A program made the translations under genes and the position numbers. A stretch of DNA of 21,219 nucleotides, from assembly GCA_000934455.1 (NCBI GenBank), contig KN882584.1, positions 91,585 to 112,803 on the forward strand, given 5' to 3'. The notes beneath the pieces were generated by a model. It was given only the letters and a program-made list of their open reading frames with translations. It did not search any database and was not told where the DNA came from. Shown here one piece after another: positions 9,451-19,499 of this stretch. Within the stretch, counting starts at the first letter, position 1. Every line of letters begins with the position of its first letter. Origin of the DNA: Apostichopus parvimensis. Lineage: Eukaryota > Echinodermata > Holothuroidea > Aspidochirotida > Stichopodidae.

Positions 9451-10791
9451 TGTCTGTGCAATCACATATATAGATTGTTAACTACATCAATATTTTTTTT
9501 TTTTTGAGCCACATAACATATTCCTACCTTTTACTGTAAAAATCTGAATTTTTCAACAATTTTTGCCCTTTGACTTTTATAGGGAAACGGTTGTTTCTGT
9601 TCTCTTGAGCAGAGCGACATAATCTACCTTTTTAAAATGTGGGAGCATTTCCTCAATCGACACCATGCACACTTCCTGTAGGAGTCACGACCACTTATAA
9701 ATTGAGGCAAAAACAAATATTAGAAGAATAAAAGTAGTTTTTGATGTTGTAGATCTATAATAATCACTGCATTCAGGTCAGGTTATATTTCTAAATCACC
9801 TGTTTGCCCCTTTTTTCGTTGTCGTTGAGAAATGACCTTTGAAACATCAGAGACATGTCTACAAAGGTGGCTTTTATCTATTTATTCAAGTACACATTCC
9901 TAATAGGTTAGTCTGTAATAACTACACAAAACTCACTCAAGACTAAAAACAAAACCAGGTAAAAAAAGCCCACACTGTTTTGGAATCGAATAAAGCCATT
10001 TTACAATGCATTTCAAATTTAGATTTGGTCGAAGGCAAATGGTGTGGACTTCACCATTGGGCTCGCTATGGTTACTTACATTGAATTCATGTTCTTTGGT
10101 TCTTTCATCAGAATATATAACAAGAAATTGGATTATCATTACTATTTAGACCTACTGTACATTGAGGGGGAGGGGGACACCATGGGTTTAGTCTTAAAGG
10201 AGTACTCCACACATTTTGATATTTTTAAAAGTAAATAGCTTTGAAAACCAGAATAGCTGTAAAAAACGTTTCTAACACCTCAAAATCCATTAAAAAAAAA
10301 AAAATTGTTTTAGACACTCTTTTATCTAGAGATCTATTTATAAATCTTTCTATCTTTCAATCTTTCTATATCTTTCTAAAAGAGATCTTTCTATGAATAC
10401 GTCAATCTATATTGTAGTTTTAAGATGGGAATAATTTATCCTGTATTCTATCCTAACCTGCTACCGAAGATGGTCAAAATGGTCACATCAGTTGTTTAGC
10501 TCACAGGAAATAAGGTATTTCATAAGAGACGAAGAAGTCGGAACCCTTCGAAATCTTCCTTTCAAAATTAGAACGCTAGATTATTTTGCATGGATTTTTA
10601 TAACAAAAGCTCAGAAGACAATTAACAAGAAAGCTGTTGGTCAATTAATTTAAGACACAACTTAATTAATAAAGCAGCAAATGGCACAGCAAGCAAAAGG
10701 TTTTGAGGAAGAGAAGAAAAAAAAACATGAATGTTTGTAGAAACGAGAGAAATCAACTCGAAACTTGTAACATCAACGAGGGGGAACGAAC
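9451..10791 (-). other. Large intron, unassigned part
   Basis: AT-rich, with a poly-T run near 9490 and CTTTCTAT-type low-complexity sequence at 10340-10400. No gene found. Confidence 0.5.
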
Positions 10792-10881
10792 CTTTGTTCA
10801 ATGAGGTGAACGCTTGGAGTACTTGATTGGGTTTCCCCTTGATATCCATATGTTGGGGCGGGGTAAAATATAAGGACGTAT
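10792..10881 (-). CDS. Possible exon X within the large intron, phase 1-1
   Basis: An open 90-nt segment fits the gene's phase pattern exactly: two bases, 29 codons, one base, with no stop. The acceptor has a good branch and pyrimidine region ending TAATTTTGTGTCACGCCTTAG. This resembles the TAATTTTGTCACGTTAG upstream of exon B. The donor is AACAAAG then GTTCGT, weaker than the others but with G at +5. Translation starts TSLYFTPPQHMDIKGKPNQV, more hydrophobic than the confirmed linker exons. A second frame through the same bases is also open, which lowers its value as evidence. It could be a rarely used cassette exon, a dead duplicate, or chance. Confidence 0.3.
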
Positions 10882-11450
10882 CTAAGGCGTGACACAAAAT
10901 TAGAAGAAGGTGAAGTGTATATATTAAACATGACACAAGGTTTACACCATCTGCAAAAGGAAACTTGCATGTGCCAGCACATTATATAAAGGATTGCCAA
11001 GATGTGACGTCCAGAGACGTTGTCTGAAAAAAGTTTGAAGGTTTTGTATGGGTGGTGGGGATGGGGCGGGAAGGGGGGGAAAGAGGACTACGTTGGTCTG
11101 AGTTTTTACATCTCTTAACTCCCATAAGTGGAAAGTTGAAAAGTTGAAAGTGCCAAGAAAATGGCAAATGCTGGGCAAATGTTTAAGGATTTCTTTTGGT
11201 GGTCCCTCGGACGATCAGGCCTTACATTTTGGTTGTACAAACAGCAAATTTGGCTGTCCGAAGAGAAATGTAGCAAAATAACAGATGACCAGTATGTCTC
11301 TGTAGGAGAGATGTTGAGGTTGGTGAATAGAACACCAGCTTTTATGGGGGGAGGGGGGTGGAGGGGTGTTAGCAATTCATCATTTCACCCTGTTTAGGGG
11401 TTATTTAGTTACCATGCAATTTTCATCTAATGTACACAACTGGTCTTCTG

Positions 11451-11588
11451 CCAGACAAAACTCCACAGCTGATTGTGGTCGTCCAAAACAGAAACTTGGC
11501 CGTCTCGGACCACCGCCGGACAACCATTCAAGATTTTTGCCATCAGATGTATCGCAAAATAGGACGTAGAGTGTCCACAACTTTGTAG
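11451..11588 (+). pseudogene. Possible Tc1/mariner-type transposase fragment
   Basis: Forty-five codons are open up to a TAG at 11586-11588. The stretch RKIGRRVSTTL, with RNLAVSDHRRTTIQDF upstream, resembles the N-terminal helix-turn-helix region of Tc1-like transposases, where a [R/G]RxVSxxTV segment precedes the recognition helix. No catalytic DDE region and no terminal repeats were found around it. If the identification is right this is a dead fragment. The match is by eye, short, and could be chance. Confidence 0.3.
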
Positions 11589-13756
11589 ACTGGATTACAC
11601 CAACAAGCATCATCATTGATCGCATATCAAACGGTTGTATTAGTATGAGTTACAGCATTTAATGCACAGCAGCCATGGACCACTCTTTCCACCGCAACTT
11701 AAATAGATCCAAGATGGGTAGCTAGCTAGCTAGTGGTGCAAATTTTTTTTCTGCAACCAGGGAACCGGTTTACCCAGCAAAGCAAGGCAGAATACTATAG
11801 ATGCAATCTGTACAGACCACTACCAAAAATTATGCATTTATATGCAATTTAGGACAAATATTAATCGATAAACCACGATATTGATTTTCCTGAAACGACT
11901 AAATTCATGTTTCAAATGCAACGACTGAATTATTCCACGTAAACAGTCGTTTCAATTGATTGTTTCCCACTGATTTGATCCAGTGATAAGATTCACTTTA
12001 TAACAGTGCTCAGTAATTTCATCCCAGGTATTTACATACATATATGCAAATGGAGCTACCACTAGGGATACCGGCTATGACAATGTTACACTATAGGCCC
12101 TAGTGTTGTTTTGAAAAAGAAGATGACCATTTCTAGAGTTATGAAAACAGCCGTTGTTATGTGTCAAACTATTTCAACTAACTGCTGATATTTTGCACTC
12201 ACATCTTGTTAATCTGGCAGAAGATGTTACCATGGATACACAATCAGTTCTGTAATAATAGTCTGCACTGTTTTGTGCCCAAAACTTTACGGATCCCTCA
12301 TTCCTGGCTGTCTGATAGAAATCAGGACAACCAGATAACACAGATCTCAGGAAATTCACATCCTTTTGTAAACAGTACCCCAGGAACTAAACTTGTTTGC
12401 ATAACCAAAAGTAACTTCATGAAACAGGTGAGTTCTCTGCCTTAGTAAAATAAAAAACCCAAAGAGTATTGAACTATGCGCAGCACTGCAAAACAGCCAA
12501 ACCTTCAATGTACTCCGTTCTTAGCGGAGTTTGGAAAGAGGCGGGAGGTGAGGGCAAACTCTGAGGCAATAATTCATCTGAAGGACAAGCGAGGAAAAGA
12601 AATATACATATGAAATGTATTCATGCTGGTGCATGTGTAGGGGGGGGGGTGGTATAGTTATTAAATATGTAATTAATCAGGTAAGACCAGCACTGCACAA
12701 TGGATTTACAGCATATCAACAACAAAAATAGTAATAAAAAAAAATGCAATCCCAAGTTAGATATTGCAAGAATAACTACTTGAAGTGGTTGGAATGGAAG
12801 ACTTGAGCACAAATATTATTATTGCATTTCAAAACTTCATTGAGCAGGCAATCATCAAAATAATATTTGGACATTTTAATTGAATTTGCTGGAAGGAACC
12901 ATTGAAAACTGGAGGAATACATTAATCTTGTCTGGCCATGAAGTACAAATTTAATTTGGCATACACTAAGTCTACAGGGAGAATGGACAGAGAGAGGGGG
13001 GGGAGGTAATAGATTTTGGAAACGTAACTTTCCAACTGTTTGTTTGAACCCACGTGACATGTTACTACTGCAAAACCGTTATTTGAGCAACTGGTAATGA
13101 TCCTCCTGTGCTATGACAACTTAACCAAAACTTAACCCTGTAAAATTGTTAAAAATATGACAATTTATAACTGGAATTTTTTTAAATATCCTCCCCAATA
13201 CCTCCCTCCCTCCCCCACCCTCAACACCTTCTATCTCTACTGACAAGTTTAAACAAAATGCATAAGTACATCCAATATGAAAATGATCTTCCGGTAATAT
13301 TCATCACCCCGATTCAAAGTTCTCATTGTGCCCCCTATGGCCCTATCCCTAACTCGCTTCACCCAGCCTAAGGGATATCCTGTAATGAAGTTTTACTGCC
13401 TGAGGAAAAGCTTTAAGAGTTACATACATGCACGTATGACTTTCAGACAACCCCAGGAACTTTAACAGACAGCATCGTGATCAAAACAGGAAACTATCTA
13501 TTTTCCCATAAAATCTGTATTTCTATGTCGATCTTGGTTCTTTTTTTCGATAACAGAGTGACACTAAAAGGTCAAGACAACACAGTTGATATTCTTGACT
13601 AGTACTTAAACTTCACTTTTACAATAACCATGGAATAGGGCACAAAGGTTTTCAGGAATGGGTTTCCTAATACTGCTTTAATTGTGAAAAACATTCCGCG
13701 AGGTTTTCAAGGTGATTGAAAAGCTCGTGGTCTGATGAGCGGAGTGAAATGTACTC
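11589..13756 (-). other. Large intron, unassigned part
   Basis: It includes a short GCTA microsatellite (about 11720-11733) and G-rich runs at 12640 and 12998. ORFs of 60-94 codons lack splice boundaries consistent with the gene and show no recognisable domain. Confidence 0.5.
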
Positions 13757-13920
13757 ACGAGTAAACACTTCTCGGAGATTATTTTGGGGAAAAAACAATC
13801 AAAACATAAAGTGGCAGCTGCGAATTGCCGGGCTGTTACTAGGTACCAAAACACTTCCGGCTGGCATCTTTTCCTTTCAAGGTTGACATGAGAAAGACTC
13901 AAATTTTGCCTTGCCGGAAG
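13757..13920 (-). promoter_or_regulatory. Promoter-like patch with two ETS-type motifs and a downstream splice donor
   Basis: The minus strand has CCGGAAGTG at 13860-13852, a strong ETS/GABP-type core. The plus strand has another GGAA core (CCGGAAG, 13914-13920). About 95 bases downstream on the minus strand is a near-consensus donor, TTTACTC then GTGAGTAC (13758-13757 is GT). CpG and GC content is locally raised. This would suit an internal first exon inside the large intron. There is no TATA box and no transcript evidence. Confidence 0.22.
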
Positions 13921-15104
13921 GAATCAAATTCATAGATGTGTTGCTTATATCCTACATTACATCATAAAAAGTACAGCCAATCAACAGCTCAAGGGTCAAA
14001 TAATGCCAACCCCTGATTATAGCAGAATTGAATGCTTTAGAGCTTAGGCACAGAAATTATTAAATATATATTGTGTGTTAGGCTACTTGAGCTGTAACAA
14101 ACCAATGGTGCAAAGAGGATACATGGTCCTTTATTGGGTGGCAGTGGGGGAGTTGGAATTAACGCCATATTATGTAGTGTTTTCCTAAGAAGGTACCAGC
14201 AGAATAACAAGGTTGAATTCACAGCGAAATGGTCTCAAAATGAAGTAAGTAACCATGTTGAAGGTAAGTTTTCATCTGTGTGAAAATTATGGGGCGTTGG
14301 GGGGGGGGATGGGGTGGAGGGGTCAGGCCTCTTACCCAACAAATTCTCTATTCCCACTCCACCCATTAGAACTCATAATATAGCCTATCAATTCCAAAAT
14401 TTAGCCTCAGACTGCTACAAGTGTGTTGAAGCATGTTCTTATTTTCAACAAGAGCCAAACTAATGAACAACTAAAAGAAGAAAACACAATGTTGAAAAGG
14501 AGCAAAATACCATCCCTGATGAAATACCCAGAAACAAAATGCCATATAAAATGAACATATTGCCACAAAATAGCATAGCAGTTAGCAGGGCACAAAATTA
14601 CATTATGTTGAAAATCTTATAGCACATGATGACACTTTCAACAACCTCAAGACTGTTGCTCCCCCTCCCCCCCATTTTATGCCCTGTGAGACAATACTCT
14701 TATGAAGGTAAGGAGCAGATCAATTTCATACTTGGTGGTGCTATTACAAAAAAACAAAATAAATGTACCACAGAGTATTGTCATATCAACCTAAGCTGAT
14801 ACTGTACTCAGGTTATAGCATACAAAGCAGTTGAACAATAGGTGGCGCTATATCGCAATAACACTGCAGAACAGGTTAAGGCAAAGATTCCCATTAAGAG
14901 ATGGGGCTGTTTGGAAATGAATCAAACATAAATAATCTACAAAATGGCTGATATTCTCGAGCAGGGTAGGGCAACAGTGCAGTATGTAGGTAAAAATACA
15001 TAACTACTCACAGATACAGTCAATACAGCAAAGTCGTACGTAGCTGTCTCCAAAATTGGACAGTAAAACCTTACTTACAAAAACTGAATAAAGTAAGTTC
15101 ATAC
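13921..15104 (-). other. Large intron, unassigned part
   Basis: AT-rich with G/C homopolymer patches at about 14300 and 14660. No feature supported. Confidence 0.5.
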
Positions 15105-15905
15105 TAAGACACAGGGTGCAGCAGATACATTACTGCTTTCAAGCTGTGAACCAGTTTCTAATGTTAGACTGCAGAACCTTGCATTTCTATAGATGGTTAC
15201 CAAGTCTATATCTAGACACAGGTACCGGTTACATTTAAAACCATTAACTTGTTTCAAATGTTAGATAGTAGAACCTTACATACTAAACTGTTGATAAAGT
15301 CAATGGATGGTTATCAAGTCTATAACTAGACACAGGTACCGGTTACATCTGAAACCATCAACTAGTTACAGATGTTAGACAGTAGAACCTTGCATGCAAA
15401 ACTGATTATTAAGTCTATGGATGGTTATCAAGTCTATAACCAGACACAGGTACCAGTTACATCTGAAACCATCAACTAGTTACAGATGTTAGAGAGTAGA
15501 ACCTTGCATGCAAAACTGATTATAAGTCTATGGATGGTTATCAAGTCTATAACCAGACACAGGTACCAGTTACATCTGAAACCATCAACTAGTTACAGAT
15601 GTTAGACAGTAGAACCTTGCATGCAAAACTGATTATAAGTCTATGGATGGTTATCAAGTCTTATAACTATACACAGGTACCAGTTACATTTAAAACCATT
15701 AACTTGTTTCAAATGTTAGATAGTAGAACCTTGCACACAAAACTGATTATAAAGTCTATGGATGGTTATAAGGTCTATACCTAGACACAGGTACCGGTCA
15801 CATCTAAAACCATCAACTAGTTTCAAATGATAAACAGTAGAACTTTACATGCGAAGCTGTTCAAGCAGGTTGGTGGTTTAAGAAGCCTATAACTAGACAC
15901 AGGTA
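15105..15905. repeat. Tandem array of about seven 114-bp units
   Basis: The marker GGTACC recurs at 15221, 15335, 15449, 15562, 15676 and 15790, spacing 113-114 bp. Degenerate versions occur at 15115 and 15902. Each unit includes ATGTTAGACAGTAGAACCTT, GTCTATGGATGGTTATCAAG and GACACAGGTACC. The central units are nearly identical to each other while the outer ones diverge, as expected when a satellite-like array turns over by unequal exchange in its middle. Because 114 is divisible by three, open frames run through several units, but indels break them and they are not genes. Confidence 0.9.
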
Positions 15906-15928
15906 TGGTCAATGGTTACAAACCATTT

Positions 15929-16195
15929 GCTGTGGCCGAGTGGATAAAGGCAGTGGCATTTGAAGCAATGAGGCTTAGCAATCGGGAGGGTTTCAGATTC
16001 GATACCCAGCCAGGTCATAGTAAGGTGGGTTTTTCAACCAAGATCAATCTACGGTTTTCCCATATGAAATGACTTCTAGGCTTGAAAATATTCCAAATTT
16101 GAGTTAAAATGTTGAATTGGAAGCCACCCGACATGTAAGTTGTATAAATCCATAAGCCCATTTGCGGTCCATTAAGCGTCGTAAAAACAACTGTT
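15929..16195 (+). mobile_element. Second SINE type with degenerate tRNA-Ser/Leu-like head
   Basis: The sequence TGTGGCCGAGTGGATAAAGG contains an A box typical of class II tRNAs (Ser/Leu), at 15933-15943. GATTCGATACC at 15996-16006 is a B box. Between them lies a longer variable region, again as in Ser/Leu tRNAs, but the anticodon stem pairs poorly. About 180 bp of unrelated body follows. Its end is uncertain because the next SINE begins at about 16203. Only one copy is in this window, so the family status is inferred from the promoter layout. Confidence 0.6.
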
Positions 16196-16202
16196 GATTT
16201 GG

Positions 16203-16451
16203 GGTGTTAGCTCAGTGGTTACGTCAGTGCCTTTCAATCATAAGGTCCCCGGTTCGAGTCACTCCCAGATTAATGTATGTCGTCCAGTTACAGAGTTGTT
16301 GACAATTAACAATTCATAATCATGGACGTTAAATATGAATGTAAGAGACTGACTTCGTTCAGCTTGCGGCTTTGATAAGCCAATGAGGCTTCTTCGCGAG
16401 TTCCTGCTTGCAGGAGGATCTAATATACATATACAGTATACATACATACAT
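16203..16451 (+). mobile_element. tRNA-derived SINE, copy 1, with TACA-type tail
   Basis: The head has RNA polymerase III promoter boxes: A box TAGCTCAGTGG (16208-16218) and B box GGTTCGAGTC (16251-16260). The T-stem does not pair, so it is not a working tRNA. A body of about 150 bp follows, ending GGAGGATCTAA at 16423, then an ATACATACATAC-type tail. It is roughly 90% identical by eye to the copy at 19129-19386, with the same end point, so this is one SINE family. The body encodes two small hairpins. No clear target duplication was found. It lies in the intron upstream of exon G, antisense to the gene. Confidence 0.85.
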
Positions 16452-16502
16452 TACTATTACTTAAATCTATGATCTTGGGTTGCAGACAGTAGAATGACAT
16501 AC

Positions 16503-16559
16503 CTGTGACTACTGGTGTGGATGGAGTAGCAGAAGCATTTGATGTGTTAGTTTGTGGAT
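16503..16559 (-). CDS. Coding exon F, short T/S/N/P-rich, phase 1-1
   Basis: The acceptor is CATCATCTCCATAG followed by ATCCACAAAC. The donor is GTCACAG then GTATGT, close to consensus. Its 57 nt code 18 residues, PQTNTSNASATPSTPVVT, extremely rich in Ser/Thr with Asn and Pro. Ser/Thr density like this could accept phosphate or O-glycans, but neither can be shown here. It is the last member of the compact exon cassette before a 9.1-kb intron. If the candidate exon at 10792-10881 is not used, it splices directly to exon G with a GAT (Asp) split codon. Confidence 0.6.
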
Positions 16560-17291
16560 CTATGGAGATGATGAAAAATGAATGGAATCAATGTCATAAG
16601 TGTTTATATTTTGTTGGAAGGCTAGCATTGCTAAAAAGTTTTCTTTTAAGGGTTTGCACTGATGGACAGGTCTCACCAATTTTACTTCCCTAACATCATC
16701 TGTGGAGCAGCCTACTTAACTAGGCTAAATTAGATCTATCATAGAGCGCAGACGCTCTCGAGTGTGACATGAAAATGTTTCTGAAGTTTGAGGATGAGTG
16801 ACCATTATTGAACTTTCTGGCCATATTTTAAGGCAATACTGATGACCTAATGAAAGCAGATGCCATCTTTAAACAACAGAAACTATGCAACTAATGATAA
16901 TAACAACTGATGAGTCTGTTGCATAAGTGTCACGCCATGGGTGAAGTTAAATGGGCGACCAGGGCCCAAATGGACACCATACCTTGCCCTTAAACCAGTG
17001 AGAAAATATGCCAGCAGAAACTTTTTAAAGCTTAGAAGCGCCCATCCAATCTGATAGGCTGAATTTTTTGCAAGGCACATCTTACCAGCCAAAAAAAAAA
17101 ATTGGTGCACAAGCCCCATCTGTTAAGGGAAAAACTGTGGAATACTATGATTTAAGTGAAATATTATGGAGATTAATAAAACCACCACATAGCATAATAA
17201 TCAGAATCTCCTGATATGGTTCTTATAAATAAAACAGAAATAAGTCGTCAAAGATAGTACTATCAATAGGATAATGGCAAAAGGTGAATAC
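16560..17291 (-). other. Intron between exons F and E
   Basis: A 732-bp unique intron. No additional in-phase exon was seen. Confidence 0.5.
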
Positions 17292-17354
17292 CTGGTGTGG
17301 TAACTGAAGACAAAGGTTCATTAACAGAAGGGGCTTGGGTAATAGGTGCTTGCT
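17292..17354 (-). CDS. Coding exon E, short P/T/S-rich, phase 1-1
   Basis: The acceptor is CTCTTTCATTTCACAG, a good pyrimidine tract, followed by AGCAAGCACC. The donor is CACACCAG then GTATTC, matching the donor hexamer of exon D. Its 63 nt code 20 residues, QAPITQAPSVNEPLSSVTTP. QAP occurs twice. The exon continues the disordered Pro/Thr/Ser pattern of its neighbours and keeps frame across both introns (Glu from GAG on entry, Asp from GAT on exit). It is too short to detect by ORF length alone. The call rests on splice sites, phase and composition together. Confidence 0.63.
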
Positions 17355-18279
17355 CTGTGAAATGAAAGAGTGAATGATTATGAAAAAAACTTTAAAAAAA
17401 AATGAGGCCATTGTATTTGTCACCTCACCGTGACACTGTATTATTAGGAGAATTTAAAAAGAGTTTTACTAACAAACACAGTGTGTATTGATTTTGAAGG
17501 AGGAGCAACTCCATTGGCCATCCAGCAATTTGGTTTAATGTAAATACCCTCCTGCCCCACCAACCTCCCCCCCCCCCAAAAAAAAAAGAAATGAAGATAA
17601 ACCTAAGTACATATATCCTTGTCCAAAAATTCAAGTAAGGGAGCTGTGTTTTTCAGTAAGTGATGTCACAGAGCAAAGATGTTGTGTTGTTGGCCAGACT
17701 GACTTTGTCATGAAGTAAAAATGGTTCCCACTCTTTAAAATAAATAAAATACTAGTCTTTTTCAAGACCAAATCATGTCTTAAGTTTACTATGAAGCCTA
17801 CAAACTAAGGACCACCTCGTGATAGACTAACTACAGTAAGCTTCACTACTGTATTCTAACCTGTGGTTAATTTTGTGGTTAGGGGGACATTCAAACAGTC
17901 GTGAACCCCACACATGATAATCTGTAACCAAAACTTTCCACACCTTTTTCAATTTTGTCCTCATTATGTTAACATTATCTCACACTTCATTAAAACCTTG
18001 CTCACATAAGTCATATGTAAACCTATAGGAATTTTTCAAATAAGGATTATTACCTCACAAGAATTCAATGACTTTGAAGACCTAGAAAAGCGGTGTTTCC
18101 CTTGCCCTGCTTTGCTTCTTTTTTTTAAAGATTTTTCCCATTTTCTAATTCGGGTTACTCCGGTGAAACATGTGAGAACATGCGGTTTACGGTTATGAAA
18201 CGATACCAGCTATTGTTATTTCAAAACACACAAATACAAAGCAAACAATAATTTTTACAAAATATAAAGAAATGAATAC
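17355..18279 (-). other. Intron between exons E and D
   Basis: A 925-bp intron with a 9-base poly-C run followed by poly-A at about 17569-17587. No repeat element recognised. Confidence 0.5.
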
Positions 18280-18363
18280 CTGTTGACAACGATTCGGGAA
18301 CATGTGTTTGTGGTGCAAGGGTGACAGGAACGGAAGGAACATGAGTTGGTGCCCTTTGTTCAG
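18280..18363 (-). CDS. Coding exon D, P/V/T/H-rich, phase 1-1
   Basis: The acceptor is ATTTTGTCACGTTGGTACAG followed by CTGAACAAAGG. The donor is TCAACAG then GTATTC. Its 84 nt hold 27 codons reading EQRAPTHVPSVPVTLAPQTH and then VPESLST. The motif THVP(S/E) occurs twice, which hints at an internal duplication. The 13 bases ATTTTGTCACGTT just upstream of its acceptor also occur upstream of exon B. This is best explained by an older duplication in which the intron end was copied with the exon. Composition is proline- and threonine-rich with no secondary-structure signal. It joins exon E with GAG (Glu). Confidence 0.68.
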
Positions 18364-18893
18364 CTGTACCAACGTGACAAAATAAATTTGAGAAAGCGGC
18401 TTTCTTACAGATACCGATGAAACACAATGATGGGGTTCATGCTTTTGGACAAAATATATCATTTTTATATAAACGGGAGAAAGCATGGGATGAGTTTTCT
18501 TCTCTTATTCTTTTCGCTACTAACGGATAAAAACAAACTAGAGAATAACTCATTCCACTACGGCCAGAGTGATTTGGAGACAATATTTTTCAGAATCGAA
18601 TCTCATCATCAGTCACTAGATCTAATTAATATTCAACTTCTACCGCCCCTCCCCCCCCCCCCCAATAAAAAATTGTTGACCACGAAAAAAAAAATACTGC
18701 TACCATAAATTTGCTTCCAAAAATGCCATCAAAATGTTTGGTAAGATATTAAAGCTTCCATTTGTGAATAAAAAGATAAATAAAAATACCATCTGCAATA
18801 TCATGTAATGGTTGTGCATTCCATTAAATTTGTGGGACACACAATAAAGGTCATCTGCTTTCGATGAAAGAAAGAGCAAAAAATGGAATGTAC
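18364..18893 (-). other. Intron between exons D and C
   Basis: A 530-bp intron with a 13-base poly-C run (18651-18663). The 93-codon plus-strand ORF crossing it reads through homopolymers and is not a gene candidate. Confidence 0.5.
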
Positions 18894-19075
18894 CTAAGGG
18901 AGTGGGCAAGCTTGACGTTTCAGGAGCTGCTTTGTCTTGAATGATACTTTGTGGTTCTGATGGCTCTAACATGACAAGATAAAAAACAGATATTTTAACG
19001 TTCAAAGTTATACATGGTGTGGACATGGGGAGCTAACAGTTTAGAAAGTAAGGAATAGAAACTGCTACATTTTGT
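18885..19075. repeat. Duplicated genomic segment carrying exon C
   Basis: This segment aligns with 19500-19705. The similarity covers the exon, the GGAATGTACCTAAGGGAG donor side, the acceptor-side ACAGATATTTTAAC, and further out TTTAGAAAGTAAGGAATAGAAA versus TCTAGAAAAGCAAGGAATACAAA. The duplicated unit was therefore at least 190 bp and included intron on both sides. Confidence 0.75.
18894..18965 (-). CDS. Coding exon C, duplicate of exon B, phase 1-1
   Basis: The acceptor is ATCTTGTCATGTTAG, then AGCCATCAGAACC. The donor is CTCCCTTAG then GTACATT, identical to the donor of exon B. Its 72 nt hold 23 codons, starting PSEPQSIIQDKAAPETSSLP and ending TPL. It is one codon shorter than exon B and otherwise nearly the same. 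The reading frame is intact, with no stop or frameshift in either copy. That suggests both are used, since a decayed duplicate would be expected to lose its frame or splice sites. It splices from exon B (Glu at the junction) into exon D (GCT, Ala). Tandem linker copies of this sort change linker length without changing frame. Confidence 0.72.
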   Translation of the reverse strand, partial: SHQNHKVSFKTKQLLKRQACPLP

Positions 19076-19128
19076 TTCGAAACTAGGAAACAGGAAAGTT
19101 AGTCATCTTTCTGTTTCCAGTATTTAGG

Positions 19129-19386
19129 AGTGTTAGCTCAGTGGTTAAAGCCGGTGCTTTCCAATCATAAGGTCCCTAGTTCGAGTCACTCCAAGATTAA
19201 CGTATGACGTCCAGTTACAGAGTTGTTGACAATTGACAATTTATAATCACGGACGTTAAATATGAATGTAAGAGACTGACTTCGGTCAGCTTGCGGCTTT
19301 GATATGCCAATGAGGCTTCTTCGCGAGTTCCTGCTTGCAGGAGGATCTAAAATTACATACATGTATGTATACATACATACATACAC
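19129..19386 (+). mobile_element. tRNA-derived SINE, copy 2, between duplicated exons B and C
   Basis: A box TAGCTCAGTGG lies at 19134-19144 and B box AGTTCGAGTC at 19178-19187. The body ends GGATCTAA at 19350 and is followed by a run of TACA repeats. It is the same family as 16203-16451. It sits in the 550-bp intron between exons B and C, within the spacer of the exon duplication. The body contains CTGAC-TTCG-GTCAG (19276-19289) and TCCTGC-TT-GCAGGA (19329-19342), two perfect small hairpins. Confidence 0.87.
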
Positions 19387-19499
19387 GCAAATTGTCTTTT
19401 GATATATTAACATATATGTGAATATCAGAAAGCCAAGAAAACAGCAACAAAAAACCTGTGGTAAAATGATTGCATTGAGAGGAGGAGAAAAAAGACAAA

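Noticed and set aside
12206-12445. Plus-strand 79-codon frame as a gene
   Set aside because: No splice context, family resemblance or composition signal.
15599-15784. Repeat protein encoded by the 114-bp array
   Set aside because: Frames stay open only because the unit length is divisible by three. Units of 112 and 113 bp break the frame and stops are present.
15931-16012. Functional tRNA-Ser or tRNA-Leu
   Set aside because: The promoter boxes fit but the anticodon stem is poorly paired and the acceptor ends do not match. SINE head preferred.
16203-16275. Functional tRNA gene
   Set aside because: A and B boxes are present, but the T-stem and acceptor do not pair, and a second copy shares the same long 3' body and TACA tail, so it is a SINE.
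18427-18708. 93-codon plus-strand frame
   Set aside because: It ends in translated poly-C and poly-A tracts and lies antisense in an intron.
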